A stretch of 64,000 nucleotides of DNA from Salinirubellus litoreus (GTDB taxonomy: Archaea > Halobacteriota > Halobacteria > Halobacteriales > Haloarculaceae), in the NCBI RefSeq assembly GCF_037335815.1, contig NZ_CP147841.1:62001-126000 (forward strand). The letters are read 5' to 3'. Positions 17,887 through 27,069 of the stretch are shown here, in pieces; the first letter of the stretch is position 1; every line of letters starts with the position of its first letter. The translations under genes were made by a program, and so were the position numbers. The notes beneath the pieces are model-generated. The model saw nothing but the letters and a program-made list of their open reading frames with translations, was not told the origin of the DNA and did not search any database.

Positions 17887-18345
17887 ATGAACGGCGAGAG
17901 CGCGACCGGCGGACTCCCGGAGGAGACGACGGACGATCCGACGACCCTCGGCGACGAGGGGCTCTCGGAGCTCGATCGGCGGGCGGCTCGGGAGGGAGGC
18001 CCGACGGCCGACGAGGAGGCGACGGTCGAGCGGGTCCGGGCGTTCGGCTGGCTGCTGGACGACGCCATCCCCGTGCCCGGGACCGACTTCCGCGTCGGGC
18101 TCGACCCGATCCTGAGTATCGTCCCGGTCGTCGGCGACCTGCTCGGCGCGCTCCTCTCGCTGTACCCGGTCGTAGAGGCCTACCGGCTCGGAGTGGAGCG
18201 GAAGACCATCGCCAGGATGCTCGCGCTGATCGCCGTCGACGCGGGCGTCGGGTCCGTGCCGGTTCTCGGGACGCTGTTCGACGCGGTCTGGAAGGCCAAC
18301 GAGTGGAACGTCCGGACGATAGAGCGCCACGTCGAGGGGGACTGA
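17887..18345 (+). CDS. DUF4112 domain membrane protein
   Basis: A 152-residue protein with an acidic N terminus of about 45 residues and a DUF4112 core: FRVGLDPILSIVPVVGDLLGALLSLYP is the family hallmark, followed by a second hydrophobic stretch with GSVPVLGTLFDAVWKANEWN. Two to three membrane-associated helices are expected. It starts 88 bases after larC on the same strand. The role of DUF4112 proteins is unknown. Confidence 0.85.
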   Translation: MNGESATGGLPEETTDDPTTLGDEGLSELDRRAAREGGPTADEEATVERVRAFGWLLDDAIPVPGTDFRVGLDPILSIVPVVGDLLGALLSLYPVVEAYRLGVERKTIARMLALIAVDAGVGSVPVLGTLFDAVWKANEWNVRTIERHVEGD

Positions 18346-18430
18346 CGGGGCGGCACGCGGCGGTCGGTCGACGTCGAGGACCGGAAGGAAAGCTACGGGT
18401 TCTTCTCCTCGGATAGCCTACTGGTCCGGC

Positions 18431-19153
18431 ATGGCCACCATCGTCACCGGCACCATCCCGAGCCGGGAACTGGCGCTCGACTACACGCTCGAACGGCTCC
18501 CCGAGCTCGAGGTCGAGTGCGAGCGTATCGTCCAGAGCGGCGAGAAGAGCATAATGCCGCTGGTGTGGGTCCGCTACGACGACCGCGAAGCGTTCGAAGC
18601 CACGCTCGCGGAGGATCCGACCGTCGACGGCGTGGAACTCCTCTCCGAGTTCGACGAGGAGTTCCTCTATCGGATGGAGTGGACCGACCACGTCCGTCTC
18701 CTCCTCCACATGCTCACGAACTCGGAGGCGACGATCCTCGACGCCTACGGCCGGGACGAGGGCTGGCACCTCAGGGGGCTCTACCCGGATCGGGACCACC
18801 TCTCGCGAACCCACGAGTTCGCCGAGGAGCACGGGCTGACCTTCGACATCATCACGCTGCGCGAGATGGAGGGCGAGCCCGCGGGCCGCTACGGGCTGAC
18901 CGACAGCCAGCACCGCGTGCTGGAGCTGGCGGCCAGGCGGGGGTACTTCGAGGTCCCGAGGGACGTGACGCTCCAGGGACTCGCGGACGAGATCGGTGTC
19001 TCACATCAGGCGCTCTCCGAACAGCTCCGACGGGGCACCGGTGCGCTCGTCGAGGACACCATCTGCATCGGGTCGTTCCCGGAGAAGGACGATCGGGACG
19101 GGGACGAGAAGGGGACGACCGAGGACGCCGAACGGGTCACCCGCGCCGGCTGA
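18431..19153 (+). CDS. Bat-type (HTH_10) transcriptional regulator
   Basis: A 240-residue haloarchaeal regulator. The C-terminal helix-turn-helix of the bacterio-opsin activator type lies at about 160-215 (LTDSQHRVLELAARRGYFE, then LQGLADEIGVSHQALSEQ). The N-terminal 150 residues are the alpha/beta domain usual in this family (VWVRYDDREAFEATL) and may sense an unknown signal. The C terminus is a charged tail of about 25 residues. It has no close operon partner, so its target cannot be inferred from position. Confidence 0.88.
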   Translation: MATIVTGTIPSRELALDYTLERLPELEVECERIVQSGEKSIMPLVWVRYDDREAFEATLAEDPTVDGVELLSEFDEEFLYRMEWTDHVRLLLHMLTNSEATILDAYGRDEGWHLRGLYPDRDHLSRTHEFAEEHGLTFDIITLREMEGEPAGRYGLTDSQHRVLELAARRGYFEVPRDVTLQGLADEIGVSHQALSEQLRRGTGALVEDTICIGSFPEKDDRDGDEKGTTEDAERVTRAG

Positions 19154-19208
19154 GGAGAGAGGGGCGGGGAGGGATTCGAGGCGAGGACGGGGACGACCCG
19201 ATCGACGC

Positions 19209-20111
19209 TCACCCGAGATCGAGATCGGCGAGGAACGTCTCGACCGGATCGACGAGAGCAGGGCCCGTCTCCTCCGGCACGTAGTGACCGACTCCGCCGA
19301 ACTCGACGGTCCGGGCGTCCCCGAACAGGGTCTCGAACCGCCGGAGGTCCCGCTCGCGGAACAGCGGGTCCTCCATCCCCCACGCGAGGAGCGTGGGATG
19401 GTGCTTGATGACCGGGACGCGCTCGCGCAGGTCGGCCAGCCACTCGCGCTCGGTCCGGAAAGCCCGTGGGAGGATCCAGGTCCCCCGCCGCCCGCCGGGC
19501 GGGAGCGGTCGACGGTACTGCTCGCGTATCGCGGGTGTGAGCTGTGAACGGTCGGCGTAGGCCAGCGGCATCGCGTACTCGACGAAGGCGTTCAGCCGCT
19601 CGCAGGCGATCCGACCGAGCGGACCGCCGGCCAGCCGGGAGAACGCCTCGAACCAGGGATCGCCCGAGACGGGCCAGCAGAGCGTGTTCGTGACGACCAG
19701 CCCGGGGACGTTCGTCGGGTGGTCGGCGGCGTACGAGAGCCCGACCGGCCCACCCCAGTCGTGGACGACCGGGACGACCCCGTCGAGCCCGAGCGTTCCG
19801 ACGAACCCCTCGACGACCGCCGCGTGATCGCTCGGGAGGTACGAGAACCCCACCGGGTGCTCCGAGAGCCCGAAGCCGAGGTAGTCGAGCGCGACACAGC
19901 GGTAGTCGTCGCGGAGTCCCGCTATCAGGTGTCGGTAGAGGAACGACCACGTCGGGTTGCCGTGGAGGAAGAGGAGGGCCGCGTCGGGGTCAGCGGGCCC
20001 CTCGTCGACGTAGTGGACGGTCCCGTGCGGGAGGTCGAGGAACCGTGACTCGAAGGGGTAGGCCGCGCGGTCGACCCAGTCGGGATCACGGACGGGGGCT
20101 CCCCTGGCCAT
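19209..20111 (-). CDS. Haloalkane-dehalogenase-like alpha/beta hydrolase
   Basis: A 300-residue alpha/beta-fold hydrolase. The oxyanion-hole motif FLHGNPTWSFLYRH, the Asp nucleophile in VVHDWGGPVG (followed by the Trp often used for halide binding), a candidate acid in GMEDPLF, and the catalytic His in GVGHYVPEE are all present. This set matches the haloalkane dehalogenase branch, which hydrolyses carbon-halogen bonds, but related enzymes use other substrates, so dehalogenase activity is only likely. It is convergent with the upstream regulator gene and has no operon partner. Confidence 0.85.
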   Translation of the reverse strand: MARGAPVRDPDWVDRAAYPFESRFLDLPHGTVHYVDEGPADPDAALLFLHGNPTWSFLYRHLIAGLRDDYRCVALDYLGFGLSEHPVGFSYLPSDHAAVVEGFVGTLGLDGVVPVVHDWGGPVGLSYAADHPTNVPGLVVTNTLCWPVSGDPWFEAFSRLAGGPLGRIACERLNAFVEYAMPLAYADRSQLTPAIREQYRRPLPPGGRRGTWILPRAFRTEREWLADLRERVPVIKHHPTLLAWGMEDPLFRERDLRRFETLFGDARTVEFGGVGHYVPEETGPALVDPVETFLADLDLG

Positions 20112-20292
20112 GGTCGAAGCACGCGGTACTCGGACAAAAGAGCCCCCAACAGACGCCCCCTCTGGGGTACGCCTCGCCGGTCGCGGATCGCTCCACTCGC
20201 CGTTCGGAGGGAGTGGTCCGCGCCCCGCCCGGGCCGAGGGCTCACCCCGTTCACGGCTCCCTGCGGTCGCCGTTCACGTTTCCGAGGCCTCG

Positions 20293-21027
20293 CTACTCCT
20301 CGCGGTGTTCGGCCATCGCCTCCTCCAGGGAGAGCTCGCCGAGGGCCACCCGTCGGGCGAGGCTGTCGGTGAGCTCGCGGTTCTCGGGCGAACGTTCCCG
20401 GGAGCGGTTCTTGACGACCTGGATCTCCCCCGCCGTCGGCTCGACGTCGCGGGAGGTCACCGGCTCCCCCTCCAGCCGGGCGATGTTCACGGCGGCGAGG
20501 ACGTCCCCCACCCCCGTGCCGCAGGTCCCCTGCCCGAGGTAGGGGGTGGTCCCGGTCTCGTCGACCAGCTCCACCCGAACGTCGTCGAGCGCGTCGACGA
20601 TGCGAGCGCCCTGGAGCCGCGCGCCGTCACCGACCCGGACCACGGGGTCGACGGCTCCGTCGAGTTCGCGCTCGATGGTCGCGACCGCGTCGGACAGCGG
20701 GACGGCGAACGCCGCGACCACCGTCTCGCCCGAGAGGACGGCGATACCGGGGCGCTCGCCGGGGTCGACGCCGACGACGGTCCGACCACCGCCCCCGCGG
20801 AGCGTCGCGAGCGCCTCCTCGACGGCCCGGCGAGACTCGCCTCCCGAGACACGCACGAGCGTCGCCTCGCCGGGATCGACCTCGTCGTCGGGGCCGGTCA
20901 CGACGACGCGGGTGTGCTCGGGCAGATCCTCGCCGGGCTCGACCGTGGTGAACGTCACCCCGCGCTCGCGGAGTTCGCCCACGACGTCGTGGTAGACCTC
21001 GAAGTCGGCGGTGGCGACGACGATCAC
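20293..21027 (-). CDS. RNase H-fold (RuvC/YqgF-like) protein next to radB
   Basis: A 244-residue protein. An N-terminal alpha/beta domain (VIVVATADFEVYHDVVGEL) is followed at about residue 85 by TVVGVDPGERPGIAVLSGE, a strand with an Asp and Gly-Ile pattern typical of RuvC/YqgF-like RNase H folds. Later segments VRVGDGARLQGARIVDAL and GDVLAAVNIARLEG fit the remaining strands and helices. The C terminus is charged and helical. The GTG at 21027 is chosen because the codons upstream encode Arg/Pro-rich sequence. It is close to, and divergent from, the recombinase paralogue gene radB, hinting at a role in recombination. No experimental name is known to me. Confidence 0.65.
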   Translation of the reverse strand: MIVVATADFEVYHDVVGELRERGVTFTTVEPGEDLPEHTRVVVTGPDDEVDPGEATLVRVSGGESRRAVEEALATLRGGGGRTVVGVDPGERPGIAVLSGETVVAAFAVPLSDAVATIERELDGAVDPVVRVGDGARLQGARIVDALDDVRVELVDETGTTPYLGQGTCGTGVGDVLAAVNIARLEGEPVTSRDVEPTAGEIQVVKNRSRERSPENRELTDSLARRVALGELSLEEAMAEHREE

Positions 21028-21148
21028 GTCCCCCGTTGGTGGAGGTCGAGTAAAGCGCTTGCCACCGAGGGGATGACCGCGGCACTGACGACCCACGGAA
21101 CGCTGGGGAGGTTCGGATCGGCGGCGAGAGCGGCCCGATCCCCGTGTC

Positions 21149-21529
21149 TCACTCGTCCGCCCGGTCGAGCGCCGCCCGGTCGAGGACGGCGTCGCGGGCC
21201 CGCTCGGCACAGCCCCGGCGTAGACGGGGGAAGTAGAGCGTGTTCTCGTCGACGGGGTGTGACAGGAACCCGGCCTCGCCCGGCTCGACGCCCGCCTGCC
21301 GTATCTGGATGTGTCCGGTGAGGATGCCGGGGGAGAGGTCGACGCCCCGTATCTCCCCCATCGGGATCCGCTTGTCCTCGAACATCGAGGCCGAGGACCG
21401 CTCGATGGAGACGTGGTCGGCGTGGACCGAGAGCGTCCCGCCCTGCATCCGGCAGGAGACGAGCGGCTCGGCCACCTCGCCCTCCTCGCCGTCCCCCGTC
21501 CCTCCGGTACCGTCCGACGCCACGTTCAT
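21149..21529 (-). CDS. Small PH-like domain protein
   Basis: A 126-residue soluble protein. Pattern: a short Gly/Glu-rich N terminus, strands around LVSCRMQGGTLSVHADHVSI, a central KRIPMGEIRGVDLSPG with TGHIQIRQ, then the C-terminal helix ENTLYFPRLRRGCAERARDAVL. This resembles bacterial PH-like (DUF4429/SHOCT-associated) domains, though the match is by eye. The ATG at 21529 lies 110 bases from the divergent radB start. Function is unknown. Confidence 0.6.
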   Translation of the reverse strand: MNVASDGTGGTGDGEEGEVAEPLVSCRMQGGTLSVHADHVSIERSSASMFEDKRIPMGEIRGVDLSPGILTGHIQIRQAGVEPGEAGFLSHPVDENTLYFPRLRRGCAERARDAVLDRAALDRADE

Positions 21530-21638
21530 CGTTACCGTAGGACGACCCCGGGAACGAAAAGTCCACGGGCGAGGTGACCGGGGACTCGTGGGCGGGAATC
21601 GCGGAGGTTTATACCCGAACACGCAGAACTGGAAGGTA

Positions 21639-22343
21639 GTGAACGATCGGATACCGACGGGGTGTGCGCCCGTCGACGAACTGCTCGGCGGGGGGTTCGA
21701 GCGGAGCACGGTCACTCAGATCTACGGCCCGCCGGCGTCGGGGAAGACGAACCTCGCGCTCTCGGCGGCCGTCGAGGTGGCCGCCGCGGGCGGGACCGCC
21801 CTCTACATCGACACCGAGGGGCTGTCGGTCGACCGGCTCGAACAGGTGGCGAGCGCCCGCGCCGACGGGGACGTGAGCGTCGAGGGGATCGCCTCGCGGA
21901 TCATCATCACGGACGCGCTCGACTTCGGCGAACAGGAGGAGGCCGTCCGCGACGCCGCGGAGTTCGCTGGACAGGTCGATCTCGTGGTGCTCGACTCGGC
22001 GACGGGGTTCTACCGGCTCGAACGCGACGACGGCGACGAGGGCGCGACGCTCCGCGCCGTGACGCGGCAGGTCACCCACCTGCTCTCGCTCGCCCGCAAG
22101 CACGACCTCGCGGTCGTCATCACGAACCAGGTGTTCTCGGATCCCGACAGCGACTCCGAGCGCACCCGCCCGCTGGGCGGACACACTCTCACCCACTGGT
22201 CGGGGACCGTCGTCCGCGTCGAGCGGTTCCGCGGGGGCAACCGTCGGGCGACCCTGGAGAAGCACCGCTCGATGGCCGCGGGCGAGACCGCGCGGTTCCG
22301 CATCACCGGATCGGGGCTCGAGGCGGTCGAGGAGCCCGTCTGA
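21639..22343 (+). CDS. radB: RadB recombinase paralogue
   Basis: A 234-residue RecA/RadA-family protein, the archaeal RadB that assists RadA in homologous recombination. It begins with IPTGCAPVDELLGGGFE, carries Walker A YGPPASGKTN at about 29-38 and Walker B LVVLDSATGF near 115, and lacks the N-terminal helix-hairpin-helix domain of RadA, as expected for RadB. The GTG at 21639 gives the standard length; a TTTATA box at 21608-21613 lies about 28 bases upstream. The NQVFSD and GGHTLTHW segments correspond to the L2 region and the helix after it. Confidence 0.95.
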   Translation: MNDRIPTGCAPVDELLGGGFERSTVTQIYGPPASGKTNLALSAAVEVAAAGGTALYIDTEGLSVDRLEQVASARADGDVSVEGIASRIIITDALDFGEQEEAVRDAAEFAGQVDLVVLDSATGFYRLERDDGDEGATLRAVTRQVTHLLSLARKHDLAVVITNQVFSDPDSDSERTRPLGGHTLTHWSGTVVRVERFRGGNRRATLEKHRSMAAGETARFRITGSGLEAVEEPV

Positions 22344-22440
22344 GCCGTCGCTCCGTCGATAGGTGACCGGTTCTTTCGTTCCCCTGTCCCGCTGGAGACC
22401 CCGCGAACGTGAGCGTGAACGGAGGGCTGCGGGTCGCCGC

Positions 22441-23583
22441 CTACAGCTCGCCGAGCTTCCGGAGGAGCTGGCCCTGGTACTCCTCGTCGGACTGCATCCC
22501 CTTCTTCTCGATGACGTTCCGTTCGAGCTTGTCGAGGGCGACCCGGAACGCGGACTCGGAACCGTATCCCTCACCGGTGCCGGCTACCTGCCCGACGTTG
22601 GTCCGCAGGCGGATCTGGGCGTAGATCAGGGGCGTCCCGCGGAGCTTCTCCTTGTGCTCGTTGAACCGGACGTGAGCGTGGTGGACCTGCATCTCGCTGT
22701 ACTTGTCCGACACCTGCTCGATGCTCCGGACGATCTCCTCGCGGCTGATCGTGTCGAGAAGGTCGATGTTCGTGATCTGGACGTCCATATGCTCCTCCTC
22801 GGTGTAGGTGAGCGCGCGGAGCACGTCGGTCTTCGTGAGCACGCCGGCGACGAGCCGGTCGTCCTCCTCGGGCGTGACGACCAGCCCCCCGAGGTCGAGT
22901 TCGAGCATCCGATCGACGGCGTCGCGAACGCTCGCGCCGCGATCGACGGTCTCGACCGGGCTGCTCATGATGTCGTAGACGGGGAGGTCGAGCATCCGGT
23001 CGGAGTCGCCCACCCGGTCGCCCCGGGTGGTCCGCCCCTCGTCGCGGACGACGAAGTCGACGATGTCGTGGGTGGTGAGCATCCCCGAGAGGAGGCCGTC
23101 GTCGTCGACGACGGGGAGCCGCGAGATCCCGTTCTCGCGGAGGAGGTTGATCGCGCGGCCGACGCTGTCGGACTCGGGGATGGTGACGACCTCCTCCGTG
23201 TAGATCTGCTCGACCGTCAGCACGTCGAGGTTCTCGACCACCGCCTCGAGGATGGCGTCGACGGTGATGATCCCCCAGAGGCCGCCGGCCTCGAAGACGG
23301 GGGCGACCTTCACGCCGCCCTCGACGAGGATGCGCGCGACCTCGCGGACGTCGCCGGTCCGATCGACCCGCGGGGCGCTCTTCATCATCGCCGCGGCCTT
23401 CGTGTCGTCCTCCACGTGCGAGGAGAGGAGCTGTCGCTCGGTGATGATGCCGGCGTACTCGCCGTCCTCGAGGACGAGTATCCCCTTGGGGTTCTCCCGC
23501 TCGAACAGCGACTTGACCTTCCCGAGACGCTCGTCTGACTCGACTTCGATCTGCTCGCGGGTCGCGATATCTGCGATATCCAT
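22441..23583 (-). CDS. Four-CBS protein with C-terminal HPF/RaiA-like domain
   Basis: A 380-residue protein. Residues 8 to about 262 contain four CBS motifs in two Bateman pairs (for example GILVLEDGEYAGIITERQL, ISRLPVVDDDGLLSGMLTT, GGLVVTPEEDDRLVAGVL). Residues about 266-362 form a fold resembling ribosome hibernation factor HPF/RaiA: MDVQITNIDLLDTISREE, a central beta region with YAQIRLRTNVGQ, and the helix ESAFRVALDKLERNVIEKK. CBS pairs bind adenine nucleotides, so the arrangement suggests a protein that senses energy state and acts on ribosomes. That role is inferred from domain composition, not shown here. Confidence 0.85.
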   Translation of the reverse strand: MDIADIATREQIEVESDERLGKVKSLFERENPKGILVLEDGEYAGIITERQLLSSHVEDDTKAAAMMKSAPRVDRTGDVREVARILVEGGVKVAPVFEAGGLWGIITVDAILEAVVENLDVLTVEQIYTEEVVTIPESDSVGRAINLLRENGISRLPVVDDDGLLSGMLTTHDIVDFVVRDEGRTTRGDRVGDSDRMLDLPVYDIMSSPVETVDRGASVRDAVDRMLELDLGGLVVTPEEDDRLVAGVLTKTDVLRALTYTEEEHMDVQITNIDLLDTISREEIVRSIEQVSDKYSEMQVHHAHVRFNEHKEKLRGTPLIYAQIRLRTNVGQVAGTGEGYGSESAFRVALDKLERNVIEKKGMQSDEEYQGQLLRKLGEL

Positions 23584-24136
23584 GGTCGATCCTGCCTCCC
23601 GTTCGCCGCCCGAAGTTATGAAATGTCGGTATCCGTCCCGGCCCTCGGCGGTGGCGTCCGGCGACCCCGGAGTGAGGCCGGAGGGTCAGAAGAGTCCGAC
23701 CCCCGATAACGCGACCTGGTGTTGTTCCCGAAGCCGGGGTCCAGTCATCCCGCTCCCGCCAACGGAACTCGCGCGTGACCGCCGCTCTCGCCTCCCCCAT
23801 GCGTTCCCGACTCGGCGACTCATCCGTCCTCGATCACGTCGATGGCATCGACGTCGGTCACCGTCTCTGGCGACGAGTAGTTCCGACGATCGCTATCGCC
23901 TTTGGGGGTCTGTACTGGATCGCTTCGCGGATCGTCCCGGGCGTAACCCGCTCCGCTCCCGTGGTTCCGATTCGTCCTCGTGTCCCACTGGGCGTCGTTC
24001 CCCCCTGGCGTTATCCCTTGGGTAGCGATACACGTTAGTCGGGTCCGTCGGCACGGAGGAAGGCATACGAGGACGAAGGGGGGCGGTGTCTGTGGGACCA
24101 CCCCTACCAACACAAATAAATGATCCATGAGCATCA
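23584..24136. other. Intergenic stretch without a supported gene
   Basis: About 550 bases between two divergently placed genes. A plus-strand frame at 23775-24038 is open but has Arg/Pro-rich antisense-like composition. Near the right end an A/T-rich AAATAAAT (24113-24120) lies about 20 bases before the asparagine-synthase-like start and may be its TATA box. No RNA gene is recognised. Confidence 0.5.
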
Positions 24137-26014
24137 ATGACACGTACGATGGTTGGAGGATGTGGGGTCATCGGTGGTGGGGGCTACCCGATCGACGATA
24201 TGGCCGAGACCCTCGCCTGGACTGGTGAGGAGGACGAGTCCCGGTACGAGGACTCGTCGCTTCGTCTTCACGGGTTCACCCACCCGAGCCGAAACGACCA
24301 GGCCCCCGGTCGAGCCCCGGAGCGTGACGCCCTGGTCTGGGTCTGGGGCAACGTCGTCGGCTATCGGCGGAACGGATCCTATCGACCCCGAAGACCGGAG
24401 GACCGTCCCCCGTCGACATACTGTGCTCGTCGGTACGCGGATGACGGGTTGGACTTCGTTCGCCGGTTGAACGGCGACTTCGTCGGCGTCGTCTACGACC
24501 GCGAGCGGTCGAGGGTCTCCGTCTTCACGGACCGCCTCGGGACCTGGCCGCTCTACTTCACCGAGACCGACGACGACACGGTCGTGTTCTCGGCTCACGT
24601 CCAGTCGCTCGCGGAGTATCCATCGATCTCGCCCGCGTTCGACGAGGAGTACGTCGTGCAACACCTGTCCTGGAGAGGTGGTCCCTACGGGGTGAAGACC
24701 CCGTTACAGGGGATCGAAACGTTCCCCCCCGGGACGGTCACGACCTACGATCTCGAGGGGGGCTCGGTTTCCCGGGAAACCTACTGGCGGCCAAAGTTCT
24801 CCGACAGCGGGACGTTCGACAGCTACTCCGCGTACGTCGACGCGTTCGTCGACCGGTTCCAGGCGTCCGTGGCCGAACGAACTCGTGACCGTTCGAAGCG
24901 GTACGGGATACTGCTCAGCGGCGGAAGCGACGCGCGGCTGATACTCGGAGCGCTCGACGACGATGTCGACGTCACTGCCTATCACATGGCAGACTGGATG
25001 AGCAAGGAGGCGAGGACCGCCGAGCGGATCGCGATGAAAAAGGACGTCCCGTTCCGGTTTCTCCGTCGTGATCCGGGGTATCTCGGAAGGGTGCTGGAAC
25101 GTTCGCCGAAGATGTGGAACTTCCAACAACTTTTCAACCAGGCCTGGGCGGAGGGGTTCATCGACGACATCAGGTCGGAGGTCGACGTGCTCCTCACTGG
25201 CCACTTTGCCGACACGATGTTCAAAGGGACGTTCGTACCGACCCGATACGTCGGTCTCGGCCCCCTGGGTCCCCACGACACCAGGGTCGAACTCCCGATA
25301 AACTCGATCGAGGAGTTCGATCGTGAATTCGGCCCTCGAAAGCCCGAGTTCGTCGACTCGGACGTGGAACTCCCGGACGTTCTCGCCCGAAACATCCGAT
25401 GGATCGGGGATCACGTCGAGAGCTACGGGATCGAGTTCGACTCGTTCAGGGATTTCGTGCTCGGACGGCTCCACGTCCCCGCAACTACCGACCCGTTCTT
25501 CAGACAGAGCCTCCGGGAGAATCTCGAACTTCAGATGCCGATCTACGACGACCGGCTCTTGGATCTGTGGATGGCCACGCCGACGGCGTACAAGCTCAGG
25601 CGTAACGTCATCAATTCGGCCGTCAAGGCGATCGACCCCGAACTCGCCGACATCCCACACGCCGCCACCGGAGTCCCGGTCAGATGCTCGTACCCCGTCC
25701 ATCGAATCGGTGATCTCCCGATGAACGCCCTCCGCCTGGCCTCCCCGTTCGAGGCGATCCCGGCGGAACATGTGGGTCACCACCCCTGGGGGAATCACCC
25801 GGAACTGATCCGCAAGGGATCGTACGTCAAGGACGCGCTCTACGACGCGGAGGATGTGATACGATCGCTCCCGTTTCTCGACTGGGATGCCGCTGTCGAT
25901 TGCTACGAGGACCACCTCGCTGGCGAGGACAACGCCAAACTGCTCTACCGACTCGTCACCTTCCTCGAGGCACCGCTCACGAGGCGGATCGCGACAGCCG
26001 ACGACCAGCCCTGA
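24137..26014 (+). CDS. Asparagine-synthase-like protein with a displaced N-terminal Cys
   Basis: A 625-residue protein of the class II glutamine amidotransferase/asparagine synthase superfamily. The N-terminal domain shows RRLNGDFVGVVYD and TDRLGTWPLYF; the synthetase domain has the pyrophosphate-binding loop ILLSGGSDARL (about 257-266) and later TGHFADTMF. In true glutaminases Cys is residue 2; here the sequence is MTRTMVGGCGVIGG, with Cys at 9, or at 5 from the second ATG, and no in-frame start immediately before it. The amidotransferase may therefore be inactive or need processing. It stands alone, so the substrate is unknown; relatives act in polysaccharide, lasso-peptide or nucleotide modification. 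Confidence 0.85.
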   Translation: MTRTMVGGCGVIGGGGYPIDDMAETLAWTGEEDESRYEDSSLRLHGFTHPSRNDQAPGRAPERDALVWVWGNVVGYRRNGSYRPRRPEDRPPSTYCARRYADDGLDFVRRLNGDFVGVVYDRERSRVSVFTDRLGTWPLYFTETDDDTVVFSAHVQSLAEYPSISPAFDEEYVVQHLSWRGGPYGVKTPLQGIETFPPGTVTTYDLEGGSVSRETYWRPKFSDSGTFDSYSAYVDAFVDRFQASVAERTRDRSKRYGILLSGGSDARLILGALDDDVDVTAYHMADWMSKEARTAERIAMKKDVPFRFLRRDPGYLGRVLERSPKMWNFQQLFNQAWAEGFIDDIRSEVDVLLTGHFADTMFKGTFVPTRYVGLGPLGPHDTRVELPINSIEEFDREFGPRKPEFVDSDVELPDVLARNIRWIGDHVESYGIEFDSFRDFVLGRLHVPATTDPFFRQSLRENLELQMPIYDDRLLDLWMATPTAYKLRRNVINSAVKAIDPELADIPHAATGVPVRCSYPVHRIGDLPMNALRLASPFEAIPAEHVGHHPWGNHPELIRKGSYVKDALYDAEDVIRSLPFLDWDAAVDCYEDHLAGEDNAKLLYRLVTFLEAPLTRRIATADDQP

Positions 26015-26618
26015 ACGGGGGGCGAAGGTCCTCCCCCTCCTCCCCCTGGTGCCGCGCGACCGATCGGTCGCAGTCCCCGATCGAGTCCCTCGAGACGGAA
26101 TCCATCCGGACGGGGACGCCGCCGGATCGAACCGACGAGTGATGCTCGGCGGACTCATCCCCGGTCCAGAAATCCGATACGTTACCCCTGAGATCGCTCG
26201 GTCCTACATCCCTTTTCCGTCGTCGTCGTTGTGCCCGGGCATGACTCTCACCTCCGCCCGCTGGATGGTTGTCTGAGAATATCAATCATACGGAATGGAA
26301 AACTATAACTGGTTCAGCAGGACGTATCCCGGACCCTCGACGACAGGGTCTCCAGGCTCTACCGCAGTTCGCGCGAAGACGCTCCGATCCCGTCCCCGGA
26401 GACGCCGCCCCACAACGCCCCGGATCGCTCGACGGTTCGTCCGTTCCACGGACCGGTTTCTTCTCGGCGGTCAGGGTCGAAGCCGCGTCGATCGACGACC
26501 GGGTCAGCCGCGAGACGACCCTGGCCGTCGTTCTCGAGCGACCGTGTCCCGCACCTATACGTAGATCGACAGGTCGTGAACTGCATCCCCACCGCTATCC
26601 AACGTAACTGTCTTAGGT
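26015..26618. other. Intergenic stretch next to the island boundary
   Basis: About 600 bases of moderately high G+C between the asparagine-synthase-like gene and the left att repeat. No start/stop pair with haloarchaeal composition is seen, and no tRNA-like structure. It may hold decayed sequence from earlier integrations. Confidence 0.5.
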
Positions 26619-26632
26619 GAGTGGGTTCGGGC
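26619..26632. repeat. att direct repeat, left copy
   Basis: GAGTGGGTTCGGGC, identical over 14 bases to the tRNA-Val 3' end region at 32074-32087. The next three bases (TGA versus GGA) match at two of three. It lies 14 bases beyond the stop of the left integrase remnant. Confidence 0.8.
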
Positions 26633-26646
26633 TGACACCGCCCACG

Positions 26647-26958
26647 TCATGCGGAATCACCTCCTTCCTTGCCGTCCGATCCCCCCGGCTCGTCGTCGAG
26701 TCCGAGCCGACCGATGTGCTCACGGCGCCGCTTCTCGAGTTCCTCCCGTTGGGTGGGCTGGTCGTAGTGCTCCTCGATCACGCGAACCGACGAATTGACT
26801 AGCTTCGCGACCACCTCGATTGGGACGCCACGGTTCAACTGCCACGTGATCGACCCACGGCGAACCGGGTGGGGACTTCGGGAGGACGGACACTTGCTCG
26901 CCTGCGAGTAATCGACCCACTCACAGGTGTCGCGCTCCTTCCCGTGTGGGCACTCCAT
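26647..26958 (-). pseudogene. C-terminal remnant of a tyrosine integrase
   Basis: About 103 codons matching the C-terminal part of haloarchaeal XerC/D-like integrases. It contains a Cys cluster (MECPHGKERDTCEW), the catalytic HPVRRGSITWQLNRG (H-x-x-R) and the Tyr motif VIEEHYDQPTQREELEKRR. The N-terminal half including the first catalytic Arg is missing; the upstream bases (26960-27070) do not continue the frame. Fifteen bases separate its end from the left att copy, so it likely belonged to an element that used the same site. No activity is expected. Confidence 0.8.
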
Positions 26959-27069
26959 GTGGAGGACGAAGAGTAACCGGCTCCTCGCAAGCTGGGAATA
27001 CTGTTCGACGCAATCACTGGGGAGACCGTTAGTGTCGGGAAGTAAACCGATCCCTCGGCCGGTACTCGA

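Noticed and set aside
23775..24038. 87-codon plus-strand frame with a hydrophobic stretch
   Set aside because: No plausible promoter, Arg/Pro-rich composition, and no recognisable pattern.
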